From contig RMBW01000005.1 of NCBI GenBank assembly GCA_004009845.1, forward strand, positions 372,001 through 436,000: a stretch of DNA of 64,000 nt, read 5' to 3'. The DNA comes from Davidsoniella eucalypti. Taxonomy: Eukaryota > Ascomycota > Sordariomycetes > Microascales > Ceratocystidaceae. Under the pieces are notes generated by a model. It was given only the letters and a program-made list of their open reading frames with translations, did not search any database and was not told the DNA's origin. Shown here piece after piece: positions 1 through 9,983 of this stretch. The translations under genes and the position numbers were made by a program. Numbering within the stretch: the stretch's first letter is position 1; the number at the start of each line of letters is the position of its first letter.

Positions 1-1090
1 ATGATATGTATAGAATCTAACTTGCGGAAAACAAATCAAATAAGATTCGATAACAGGCTGCGAGTAAATAATGTAGTACATAAAATCTTGAAATCGTCGA
101 TATCGAGCGGTACAGTGGTGATGGAGACTGTAGGTCACGCAAAGCTGCTTATTTGAAGCAACTCAAGCCACAGAAGCTCATTCTCCAGGGACCACGACGA
201 ACCTTGCCGTGCTGGTCGACCGAGACTGAAGTGCCTAAGTGACGGCTGCCGAGGAACTTGAAGATCTGCATTATAGGTATCGAGGTAGGTGTTGATGAAT
301 AGCGTGATTATATATAGTCGATAATGAGATAATAATGATGTGCGTGTTGGTTATTGAATGTTGAATAAGTAAGTGTAGATGATGTGCAAAATGATCCCGT
401 TTCCTTGATCTGTACCTTTCTTTATATATTGGGACATACATATTGGGCGTTGCTGCTACCCGCTCCTCAGCCAGATGCGGCGTTGGTGTGGTAAAAGTGA
501 CGTCAACATCAGGATTATGAATTGTGCGGTAGTGCGATCCAATACAAAGCAGCCTACATATTTGACTGTTTTTGATGACATTTCCGGTAGAGAAGCATTA
601 CATCATAACATTGAAGACAATGAAGCTAAACCCTTACTACCAGTATTAACCCTTTGATGTTTTTTGTTGCACGCCGTACTTGCACAAAGATAAACTAAAA
701 TTCGCGTTTTCCATTATTCCAAAGGTTCCAAGGGTACACATGCTGTTTTAGGGTCAATCTGCATAGATGCATCATGTGGGTAGGGTAACAGTCCAACGCG
801 AGCGAGTTCTGATTGGCTGATAAGAAACGGGCTCAGACCCCGGCTTTGTTTGGCTTGCGACTTGACGAGCTCAAATTGGAGAGTTTACATCACATCCAAG
901 TCTCTCTGGTTTCCCTTTTATTCTCTTCCTTTTCCCTTTTTCTTGCTAGTCGAGTCGAGAGCTTCTGAGACAGAAGTTGTTGAGTTTTTCCTTTTCCGAG
1001 CTTGAGAAACCCCTCTTGCTTTATATCGCGCCATACATCTCTATTCAATATCTTCTTTAGTGGCTGCTAGTAGCTCTGTCCCGTGACAGC
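1..1090. other. Intergenic, upstream region of alkaline phosphatase gene
   Basis: No convincing gene is visible. The only open frame of note (475-657, 60 codons) has no recognisable motif. The last 200 bases (about 880-1090) are rich in pyrimidine runs, as is usual for fungal promoter and 5'-leader DNA, and lead into the start codon at 1091. Confidence 0.6.
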
Positions 1091-2872
1091 ATGGTAAGTC
1101 CCGATCTCAAGCTAGATAGGCATAGAGCGATGAACACAGCCTTATCAAAGCTTCATCCTCTGACTTTAGTAACTAAAGATAAACTGCGATGGACATTCTA
1201 GGCCACTGAGAGCTCTCCTTTGCTGGCCGACATACGCGCCGAGGCAGCCAACGAAGATGCAGGCTCGTCTTCCGAAAGGCCGCAGTCGCCTAGCCGTAGC
1301 CGTAGCCGCGATCTGACGCTGTTTGCATGGGCGCTTCTAGCTACGGCCGCCGTGGTGATCACAGCCGTATGGACACAGCACTCACAAATCACTAGCCCGG
1401 CTGGCGGCAAGCGCAACCTGATCTTCATGGTCTCCGACGGTATGGGCCCCGCCTCGCTGTCACTGACGCGCAGTTATCGCCAGTATGTCGAGGGCCTCCC
1501 TATCGATAACACACTGACGCTCGACCGCCACTTTTGGGGCACTAGCCGCACGCGCTCCTCGAACTCGCTGGTTACTGATAGCGCTGCTGGTGCCACTGCT
1601 TTCTCCTGTGCCAAGAAGAGCTACAACGGCGCTATCTCTGTCCTCCCCGACCACTCGCCCTGCGGCACTGTTCTAGAGGCTGCCAAGCGTGCCGGATATA
1701 CTACTGGTCTTGTTGTGACCACTGACATTACCGACGCTACCCCCGCCTGCTTCGCTAGCCACGTCCTGACCCGTGGAGAGATGGACGAAATCGCCGTTCA
1801 GGAGGTCGGTCTGGGCCCTATGGGTCGCAGTGTTGATCTGATGCTCGGTGGTGGTCGCTGCCACTTCCTGCCTGGCTCTGTCGAGGGTGGTTGCCGTGCT
1901 GATGATCTGGACGTTGTCGAGAAGGCGGGCGAGCTTGGCTGGAACTACGCCGGTGACCGCAAGTCCTTCGATGCCCTGAAACACGGCGAAAACGTAACCC
2001 TGCCCATGCTAGGCCTCTTTGCCGAGCGCGACATCCCCTTCGAGCTCGATCGCCGCAACGAGGCTGATATCTACCCCTCTCTGAGTGAAATGGCCATCAC
2101 TGCTCTACGGTCTCTGGAGAAGGCGACTGCTAAGAGCGACAAGGGCTTTTTCTTGATGATTGAGGGTAGCCGTATTGACCACGCCGGCCACATCAACGAT
2201 CCCGCTGCTCAAGTCCACGAGGTCTTGGAATACGACAAAGCCTTCAAGGCTGTCTTGGATTTCCTCCAGAAGAGCAACGACGATGGTATCCTGATTGCTA
2301 CCAGTGACCACGAGACCGGCGGTCTGGCCACAGCCATTCAGGAGCCTGGTCACCTGCCAGTCTACGACTGGTATCCTGCTGCCTTGGCCGCCGCCAACAG
2401 CTCGTGTGAGCGTCTTTCTTCGCAACTCCGCGAGCACGTCGCATCGGGCCAGTCCAAGTCGCGCGTCGAACTCAAGGCCTGGATCAACGAGACCCTCGTC
2501 ACTGGCGGCCTCGGTATCCATGATGCTAAGACTGAGGAGCTCGATGCTCTTGCCGATGCCCCTGATGTTTCCGTAAACACTTTTGCCGCCATAATTTCTC
2601 TGCGCGCCCACGTTGGCTGGTCGACGCACGGTCACACCGCCGTGGACGTTAATATCTACAGCTCAGGAAGCCGTGTTGGCTGGCCTCTGCGTGGTAACGT
2701 TGAAAACACCGACGTGGGCAAGTTTCTGCACGAGTACCTGGACGTCGATGTCGATGCCGTGACCAAGGATCTACGCAAGAAGTTTGGTACCCTATCTGCT
2801 AGTGACAACACAATGGAGAAGGCCACCCAGGCTGTCATGGATGCCATGAAGCGCTGGGTTCCCGGAATGTAA
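1091..2872 (+). CDS. PHO8: Vacuolar alkaline phosphatase (Pho8-like)
   Basis: Metal-dependent phosphomonoesterase, expected in the vacuole membrane with its catalytic domain in the lumen. The model is join(1091..1093,1202..2872), 557 aa: the first exon is the ATG alone, followed at once by GTAAGT, and exon 2 opens in frame after CTAG to give MATESSPLLAD. No ATG lies near the start of the long frame, which supports this start. A cytosolic N-tail is followed by one membrane segment (about residues 39-58), typical of Pho8 type-II topology. Family motifs are FMVSDGMGP (metal ligand D80), VTDSAAGATA (nucleophile S128), EGSRIDHAGH, ATSDHETGG and WSTHGHTA; all key residues look intact. The gene converges on the hydrolase at 3035-4036. 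The function is firm; the one-codon exon is inferred from splice signals. Confidence 0.93.
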
Positions 2873-3034
2873 AGGCCGGCTACAATCTATCATGTTACAT
2901 AGTTTGACCTCTACATCATATCACAGTTATGTATCTCGACAATGGCCTTATTTCATTCTCATTTTTTCCTCAATAGTACAGTTTTATGTTATAATTTACA
3001 ATAGTGTAGTTGCTCTCAATCTGTGCGCTCGCTT

Positions 3035-4036
3035 TTACTTTGATGTTATCCGCTTAATAAACCCTACAACATTTGTCTGCATACTCACAATAAAGCGTGG
3101 ATCGTAGAGAAGGGTGTGGTTTGCCGGTGCCGGCAATATGTGAGTTTCCACTACGACATCGTCACTTGCGGCTTCTCGAATATACGATGCCGCCTTCTCG
3201 ACCTCGGTTGCCTTTGTGACCTTGTCGTCCTCGCCGCCTATAAGTAGGGCAGACACATCAACACCACGCCAAACATTGACGACATCCTCTCCTTGAACAG
3301 GTAGAAACCCCCAAGCCATACGTCGCCAGACCGGGGTACGGCTCTGTGAGTTGAACCGATGCTGCATATGCTTTAACTCGGACGGAGCCTCACCACCACC
3401 CACGAAGCGCTGTACACTGATACTATTCACGCCTCCGCGACGATCCCACAAGCGCCACAGATTAAATATCCAGCCGGGAACCCAAAGCAGGCGGCGCAAA
3501 AACGTAGCCCGTTCCCCACTGACGGGGTCTGCGGCAGGACACAGCGCGACGAGCCCCACGATGGACTGGGAGATGTCCGAGAGCTGTGAATTTGCGAGGC
3601 GGGCAGCGAGTGTGGTGCCCATGCTATGCCCGATTATGAGTATGCGCTGATCGGCGGGCTTGGAATCGGCGAGGACGACTTGGAGGAGGGAAGCTAGCGC
3701 AGACGGTGCATACGCGGCCCATGCGGTCTCGGTGAATGCAGAGCGGCCGCAGCCGGGAAGGTCGACGGCGAGGACGGAGTGGGTTTGGCTGAGGTGTGCT
3801 ATTAGTGGCTCGAACTGGGCAACGGAACCGCCGAGGCCGTGTAGGCAGACAAGGAGGGGCTGTGGGGCCGGAGCAGAAGAGTTGGTGTAGTGGAAGATAC
3901 GAAGGCCTTTGTAGGTGAAGTTGCCAACAGTGTACGATTTGAACATCGAGTGCTCGGCTAGGAACGGCGGATCGGTTGCGACGGTATCGGTTAGAACCGA
4001 GCTTAGAGTTGAAAATAACGGCTCCGGTGATGCCAT
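3035..4036 (-). CDS. Alpha/beta hydrolase fold protein
   Basis: Predicted serine hydrolase of 333 aa; the substrate is unknown. I see an oxyanion-hole motif CLHGLGGS, a strand ending AVDLPGCGRS, the nucleophile elbow GHSMGTT, a late acid loop GGEDDKV and a C-terminal histidine in PAPANHTLLYD, so the Ser-Asp-His triad is complete. The frame stays open upstream to 4225, but the ATG at 4036 sits in a good context (aaccATGGc) and the upstream residues look like translated leader, so I chose it. Near the C-terminus a GTGAGT lies inside the frame (about 3085); reading through it gives a plausible terminal helix, so I did not splice there. Specific names such as epoxide hydrolase or lipase would be guesses. 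Confidence 0.82.
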   Translation of the reverse strand: MASPEPLFSTLSSVLTDTVATDPPFLAEHSMFKSYTVGNFTYKGLRIFHYTNSSAPAPQPLLVCLHGLGGSVAQFEPLIAHLSQTHSVLAVDLPGCGRSAFTETAWAAYAPSALASLLQVVLADSKPADQRILIIGHSMGTTLAARLANSQLSDISQSIVGLVALCPAADPVSGERATFLRRLLWVPGWIFNLWRLWDRRGGVNSISVQRFVGGGEAPSELKHMQHRFNSQSRTPVWRRMAWGFLPVQGEDVVNVWRGVDVSALLIGGEDDKVTKATEVEKAASYIREAASDDVVVETHILPAPANHTLLYDPRFIVSMQTNVVGFIKRITSK

Positions 4037-4491
4037 GGTTTTTTTTTGGTTTGTTTGTCTGTTTATTGGCGAACTTGTAGATGGTGATTCAGTTTCGAAA
4101 ATGAGATATGGAAATGCGACAAAATCGTCATTTGAGCGCATGTGGGCGCAATTTTGGTTTATTGGTAAGCAAGGGAATGGATTTTGCCAAAAAAAGCTTA
4201 GAATTTTTCTGCGACAAGCCTTCAAAATGGCGCCAAAACAGCCGGAATATTGAGAATTTTGAGCCGAGGCTATAATTGAACAGCCAGCAAGGAAAATTCA
4301 GGTTGGCTGGTTTCATTCTGGAGTATTAGCATTTGGAGATTTTTGGGGTTTGCCCAGTTTGAAAAAAAAAAGAAATAAACAAAACTATTCGCAAATCTCT
4401 AGAGAGAGTTTGATGGCACAAATCCAAGGGTCCTCTCTGGCTCCTACATAGTTTAGCTATATAGACTTGCCCCGCCATTGCTAGCGAGCTG
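4037..4491. other. Intergenic between two minus-strand genes
   Basis: This 455-base stretch holds the presumed promoter of the alpha/beta hydrolase and the 3' end of the DUF498 gene. It contains short A and T runs but no gene that I can support. Confidence 0.5.
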
Positions 4492-5234
4492 CTATTCCAC
4501 CTCTGGTGCCCCGATTCCATCTTTCCAGGCCATTGGAAACAAAGCTGCTGCTATGACATCTGTGCCTCGTTCTGTGGCAAGCAGATTGTACTGGGCGGCG
4601 GCATTGCGAGTATCGAGGACATCGACACGCATTCCGAGATTGATAAATGTATCGCGCATTGCCGGACTTAAGTGCACGATGCTTGGCCCACTGCCGATAA
4701 TGATCATTTCTAGATATCAACAGTGTTAGCTTGAAGAGTTCCATCCACCAGAAAACCTGTGCTAGCTTTGATCATACCTGGACGTGGCCACATGACACTG
4801 AAGACGTTGAAGACTTCTTTGGGTAGGTCCAACTGTCCTTTTTTATTTAGAATACGCTTTTGGCCACCCATCTTCTCGTGCTCCCACGGCCTCCACGCAA
4901 ATGCCTCGTCATCAAACATCATCACCGCATCGCCGTTGTCGATGGCCTTGCCGTTGTGAAGACGGAATCCTCGCGGCATACAGATGGTGACAGAGCTCTG
5001 CGGCACCGGAACGTTGCCGAGAACGTCCAACGAGCTCATTTCAGACGCATGGAGCTGGCGCTGTGACTCGCTAGTACGGCCCAAAGAGTTGCTAGCATGT
5101 AAAGACCGTATGCCTATCCTTCGTGGTAGATGGCGAATATGAGACTGTGTGATAGCTTTTGCTAGGTTGGGATGTGAGACTCTAGATGCTGCTGTAGTCG
5201 CTAGACGCATGGAACGAATCATGAGAGGAGACAT
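4492..5234 (-). CDS. DUF498/NDUFAF3-family mitochondrial protein
   Basis: Likely a mitochondrial complex I assembly factor of the NDUFAF3 (DUF498) family. The model is complement(join(4492..4709,4778..5234)), 224 aa, with a 68-nt intron (GTATGA...CTAG) that joins ...MWPRP to EMIIIGSG. The first 60 or so residues are rich in Arg, Ser and Ala and nearly free of acidic residues, as expected for a mitochondrial presequence. The domain follows: TICMPRGFRLHNG, FAWRPW, LPKEVFNVFSVMWPRPEMIIIGSGPS, then NLGMRVDVLDTRNAAAQYNLLATER, which matches the family core order. No catalytic residues are known for this family. The assignment rests on recalled family pattern. Other candidate starts lie only a few residues in, at methionines 5 and 9. 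Confidence 0.82.
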
Positions 5235-6283
5235 TGTCGACGAGTGGGCTTTGAAGTTTTGATGTAGAAGAAAACAATAAAAAAATAATGATCGTATCTA
5301 GAAAAAAAGCCTTGTTCGGCTGTTAAACAATCTGCATAAAGCATCTGCGGCTCATGCTTGTATGTGCGCGCCGCACTGTATGTACTGTGATGTGTACTGC
5401 AACCGTACTAGGGTCATCGCAGGCTAATTGACGACCCCTCTATTGGCTACTCGATGTTTTCCTCCTCACATTTAATAGCCGTTACCATTCCACACCAGTT
5501 TTATACCAATGGCCATGAGCATATACAAATTCAAAAATGATTCTGGATCACATGTTATTTACCCATATAAAATCAACATACAACAAGTCTACTATATATC
5601 ATTCACATATTCATATTCGTATTGTCTTGTCATGCATCTGCCTACACACATTACACATGACATGAGCATTCATTCTCATCAATCATCATAAAATATGTGT
5701 ATACCGAAACTGATTTTAGAAGTGTATCATGCAGTCCTATTCCAATGACCCTAGAAGCGAAACACCAAATCGAATACCATGTACCCCGTAGACATTATCA
5801 TGAGTCTCAGGTGATACCAGAGAGGAGTAGGTACCCTGTATCCTATCCTGTTTTTTTGTGAACCCCCAAAGAGCAAAAAAGAAAAGAAACAAATAGCCTT
5901 GAAGTAAGTCCCCTCTCCCATTTAGAAAGGAAAAGATCTAGAAAGATGGTAGAGAGAAAAAGAGATAGAACGACACCTAATTAGAACAACACCAGTTCTT
6001 GGTAATGTCATCTTCAATATCATGCTATCTGATGACCTTAAAGCTGATATCATCTCGCTTACCACCATGTTAATAAAGAATTATAACCAGAGGTAGCGTA
6101 GATATGCGAGACAGCGAGAAGGGAGACGATTTATGATTCGGAAATAGAGACAGCTGAGGAAATTCAAAGACAGCTAGAGAAGACACGGGGTGGAGAGTCC
6201 TTTGTTTCGTTTTTCTCTCTTTTTTTTAATATTTTCTTTTCTTTCCATTGGGTTGTCAAAGGGCTAAACCATTTTTTGATTGT
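5235..6283. other. Intergenic, upstream of DUF498 gene and 3' flank of eL34
   Basis: About 1 kb without a supported gene. The right part (about 6080-6283) is purine-rich followed by T runs and is probably the 3' UTR of the ribosomal protein gene. The left part is the probable promoter of the mitochondrial protein gene. A 60-codon frame at 5509-5691 is low-complexity and rejected. Confidence 0.5.
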
Positions 6284-7187
6284 TTACTTCTTCTTGGCAC
6301 CCTCGGCCTGCTCCTTGAGAACCTTCTTGACAATCTTCTGCTCCTCGATAAGGAAGGCACGGACAATACGTTCACGGACGCAGCCACCGCATCTCGAACC
6401 ACCGTAGGCACGAGAGACGTTCTTGTTGGGCTTTGAGATCTGGGCGTACTCGCGGGGGCGCAGGGCGGGAACCTGGTATTATGATGTTAGTTTTGAATTT
6501 GTACCATGTGATGACCGCAGGTTGCATTAAGCGACAGAAATTGACAAGACGTGTGTGGTGGTTATGTCGGATGAGGTGTCGGAATCGTGTTGAAATAGCC
6601 GTAGCAAATTTTGAGAAGATTGTGGCTTGCGGATTGGTTGCGTGCGAGCTGAATTGAATTGCAAGAACTCTAATCAAAGGAAAAGTGTAGTAGTGCAAAT
6701 TGATCGATGAATTGTGTCGTTTTCAATGTTTTCTGTATCGAATGCCACATGTCGAACTCGGTTGTCGTCGTTTCTGTGCTTATTATGCATTGTCTATCAG
6801 GTGGGGTTGAGGAAGATTTAAAGAAAAGAAAAAAAAACTTACACCGGCCAGGGCGTTACCGCAGTCACCGCACTTGGGGGCAGTGCCGCGCTTCTTGATG
6901 TGCAGAACTCGAGACTTGCCACCAGGAGTCTTCACGATTCTCGTGAGGTTCGAGGTGGTGTTGTAGCTAGCATTGGTATGTTAGTATTTCCATGGTCTCT
7001 GAGTCTCCCATTTAAGGAACATTTTTTTTCTTCAGAAATTCGTTGGCAAGTCATTCTCGAAAGCGGTTTCGACGTCTTAACGGCAGGCTGAGATTTAGCC
7101 GATTGGGCTTCAAGAATAACGGCTGTGAACTTGATGTAGGCGAACTCACGGGTTCCGGCGGCGGTAAGTCACTCTGTGGGAAGGCAT
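6284..7187 (-). CDS. RPL34: 60S ribosomal protein eL34
   Basis: Component of the large cytosolic ribosomal subunit. The model is complement(join(6284..6472,6843..6966,7150..7187)), 116 aa. Exon 1 encodes [12 protein letters not shown], exon 2 [17 protein letters not shown] through GDCGNALAG, exon 3 [15 protein letters not shown] to a lysine-rich end. The zinc-ribbon-like cysteines (CGDCG and CGGCV) and the overall length fit eL34 well. The introns are long for this genome, 183 and 370 nt, as often seen in ribosomal protein genes. Introns use GTGAGT and GTAAGT donors and TAG and CAG acceptors. A CACGTG palindrome lies about 200 bases upstream of the start. Confidence 0.96.
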
Positions 7188-7656
7188 TTTGGCGGTGGTC
7201 GATGTCGTCGATCTGATTCACCAAAGATTGTCGCGAGTATTGGGAAGTCGAGAAGATGGAAATTTTGTGTGGGAAGAAATCCGACCACCACTAGTGCCCA
7301 CTATTTCGTGGCCAATGAGCGGGACAGGGCCCATTATGGACTGAACGTGGATGGGTTTTGTGTGCGATTGTGGCTTCCTTTTACGGTCACGTGAAAAGGG
7401 CGAGCTTCCGCCACATTTAGCGCCACGATCTAAACCTAACGAACTGAGTACATGTCCCATTTAGAATCCTCACAGTCTCAAGTTATATGGAATATCAAAA
7501 AGAGTATGGATGTGCCATGTATCTCAGAACGGATATATTGATATATATAAAAAATAAAAAAAACAAAGAAGAGAAAATAAAAAGCATGTTTCCTTCAACG
7601 CCAAGCTTGCCCAATAATACAAAAACTCCATTGCAATGAGTTTGATCAAACTTTAG
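7188..7656. other. Promoter region of eL34
   Basis: The 469 bases between the eL34 start and the stop of the next minus-strand gene hold a CACGTG at 7388-7393, a GCGCCAC at 7420-7426 and AAACCTAAC near 7432. The part beyond about 7500 is A-rich and probably the 3' UTR of the neighbouring gene. No other gene is visible. Confidence 0.4.
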
Positions 7657-8198
7657 CTATTTGGATTCTTCATGCTGAAGATAGTAACCTGGATGGTCCA
7701 TTGGGTTCCACGGCTTGATTCCAACTGGATCTTTCCCTTGACTGGTCACAGCATGAGCAAAGACCTCTTTAGTCTTCTCACCTTTCATGAGCGATTGGAA
7801 CTCCTTGACTCGTGCATCTACAGAGGTGGCAGATTCTCTGATGTTTTCGAGAGTTACTCGGGCTGAGATTTTAGATTAGCGTCGATGAAAAGAGAAGTCT
7901 TTTTCAGAGTGAAATGAAAGATAGCTTGGAATCTATGAAGCATCATATCGGGCGGCAGACTCACTCGTGTTTCCGGGAGTAGTAACAGTAGATACCACTT
8001 CGGAAAGGCCAGATCGAAGGTAGACAAGCTTTGTCGGTGATATCGCGTTAGTACCGGCTGGAAGGCTACGAAGCGGACCGGAATGCAACCTACCTTGGTA
8101 TGCAGGAGTTGCAGATGGTTTAGTCCATCCTGGAGCTGCTTCTCATCCCACTGAGCTGCGGCATTTGCTGTACCGCGTGCGCTGGCTTTGCCTGACAT
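7657..8198 (-). CDS. Small conserved fungal protein, unknown function
   Basis: A 124-aa protein by the model complement(join(7657..7862,7965..8028,8094..8198)). Exon 1 ends LLHTK at GTAGGT; intron 1 carries a textbook TACTAAC branch site about 20 nt before its CAAAG acceptor; intron 2 is GTGAGT...CTCAG. The three exons give one continuous product that ends GIKPWNPMDHPGYYLQHEESK. The layout, with two predicted helices (LNHLQLLHTKLVYLRSGL and ENIRESATSVDARVKEFQSLM) and an IKPW...DHP tail, resembles a short helical protein family that I recall from other filamentous ascomycetes but cannot name. A Mediator-type coiled-coil subunit is one possibility, not shown. The gene is divergent from the FAR1-domain gene. 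Confidence 0.72.
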
Positions 8199-9218
8199 GG
8201 CTATGGCTGGCTAGTTTTGTTAGGTCTTCGTCTTTCGCAACACGGGGGACGAGACGGGGAAGAAGAGAAGAAGGAAAGGGTTGGTCGTAGAGCTGCGGAT
8301 TGAACTCTCTAGCTCAAACTCTTAAACAGCTATGATGCAACGAACGCGCTGCAGTATTCTTAAAATAAATACTAACAATGATGCGCTCCGTTGAAATTAA
8401 AGTACCGGTCAAAACGGCGCTCAATATGAGACTATGAGATTGCGGCTGGATGCGCTTACTAGGAGTGTATGTATATCGCAACTCCTCCGGCACAGCCTAG
8501 AAGATTAGTGACACTAGTTCCGCAGTTGAAGCTCGCTGGAATGGGCTGGTTGGCTGTACAGCCAATTACAGTGTTTATTTTATGTGGAGTCACGTGATGA
8601 GCGGGTCTAAAAAGCCATCACAATGAGCGCGTCGCCTGCCTGGCCGTGCGAATTACCGATCTGTTTGTTTCCCTCTACATCGCCCCCCAGTGCGAAAAAT
8701 ATCATCATTAACGCCCCTCTACAGGCCAAGCCCATCACCAAACAGATCGACACGCATTGTGAAGCTTGCTTTTTTTTTTTTTTGCTCTGTAGCAAGACGG
8801 GCCAGGCTAATGTCTTCAACCATACAAGTATAGACAACACTCTCAGCTCGAATCCACCGAGAATTCCCTTATAGTTGTCGTCTTGCATATAACAAAACCT
8901 TTCTTTTCTACCTTTCTCTGCCTCTTCATACCTTTTATTGCCTATTCCATTCTCCCACTTTTTTTTACTTTTTTTGTTCGCCTCATTGAAATCGAACAAA
9001 GCCCAGTGCCTCCCACCTGTACGACCCTAGCTCAAGCTACTGTATTATCGCCAGTGGTATCCATCGTCGCCACTAATATAGAGCCTGCCTACCCACATCG
9101 CTGATTTCTCTCTTGCACACCATCACCAGCAATTGCGCGCCCCGAACCGCTGTCTAGCATTACCCACCCAACCGCAATCATAGCTTCCTCAACCCCCCAA
9201 GTGTTCTTTGATACGCGT
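8199..9218. promoter_or_regulatory. Divergent promoter region with CACGTG
   Basis: About 1 kb shared by the small minus-strand gene and the FAR1-domain gene. A CACGTG (bHLH-type site) sits at 8591-8596. From about 8880 to 9218 the plus strand is a pyrimidine-rich leader, consistent with a long 5' UTR of the FAR1 gene. No coding capacity that I trust. Confidence 0.4.
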
Positions 9219-9983
9219 ATGTACGCGCCGTCTCAGACACAGCCAACAGCGTCCGCAGTATCGCAACCACAGCAGACCATCACACAGGCGCAAGCAGCAC
9301 AGGTGGTGCAGGCTCAGCAGCCAACACAGTCCCTCACCATGGCTGACCAGACTGTGATGCCGGGCGCTGCGCCGCCTGCCCTTTTGCCCCCGCCCGAGGG
9401 CATCTACAGATCATTCGAAGATCTCCTGTCGTCAGTGCAACGCATCGCCAAAGACCAAGGCTACGGCGTCGTCAAGCTCAGAGCCTCCAACTACAGAGAC
9501 GGTCGTCCAACCAGATACGATCTTGTTTGTGATCGTGGTGGTGTCAAGTACAACAGCACTGCGAAGAAACGCAACCCATCTACGCGCAAAATCGACTGCC
9601 CTTGGAGAGCCAAGGCCGTATGCGAAGTCCAGCTTGGAAATCAATGGCGATTCGCCGTTCAAGAGCCGCGACACAACCATGAGCCGCGTATCCCAACCGT
9701 CCCGCCGGGCCAGGAAAACACTCCGCTTGCCCAGTCCATGCGCTCATTCACTAACAAACTTGACCGCATTACCCATGATCTCACGCAAGGCCTCGTCCGC
9801 ATGGAGACTCGCCTCGACCAGATCGAAAAGCGTCTAGACAGTATCGAGCGTGGAATGCCATATGAGCCCCGCTTCCAGAACATGGATTCTCGATTGCAGT
9901 CCCTCGAGGCTCGGGGAGGCGGCATAGACATAGGTACCATGGACGAAGTCGAATCTCGATTGTTAGCATCATCCGTCATATAA
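9219..9983 (+). CDS. FAR1 DNA-binding-domain protein (MULE-derived type)
   Basis: Predicted DNA-binding protein of 254 aa. After a Gln/Ala/Thr-rich N-terminus comes a FAR1-type domain (about residues 64-155): FEDLLSSVQRIAKDQGYGVV, YDLVCDRGG, KIDCPWRAKA and a final HNHE, with the CX~22C...HXH zinc pattern of the WRKY-GCM1 fold. A coiled coil with heptads follows (about 170-213, KLDRITHDLTQGLVRMETRLDQIEKRLDSIE). There is no transposase core and no nearby inverted repeats, so this looks like a host gene that uses a domain known from Mutator-like transposases, probably as a transcription factor. The start could also be the ATG at 9339, whose context (caccATGG) is better; that product would be 214 aa. 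Confidence 0.82.
   Translation: MYAPSQTQPTASAVSQPQQTITQAQAAQVVQAQQPTQSLTMADQTVMPGAAPPALLPPPEGIYRSFEDLLSSVQRIAKDQGYGVVKLRASNYRDGRPTRYDLVCDRGGVKYNSTAKKRNPSTRKIDCPWRAKAVCEVQLGNQWRFAVQEPRHNHEPRIPTVPPGQENTPLAQSMRSFTNKLDRITHDLTQGLVRMETRLDQIEKRLDSIERGMPYEPRFQNMDSRLQSLEARGGGIDIGTMDEVESRLLASSVI

Noticed and set aside
2105..2635. 176-codon frame opposite the alkaline phosphatase gene
   Set aside because: Lies wholly inside a well-supported coding exon, lacks motifs, and is explained as an antisense shadow of high-GC codons.
3070..3090. Possible intron at the GTGAGT near the end of the alpha/beta hydrolase
   Set aside because: Reading through gives a plausible C-terminal helix and stop, and no good acceptor in frame was found close by.
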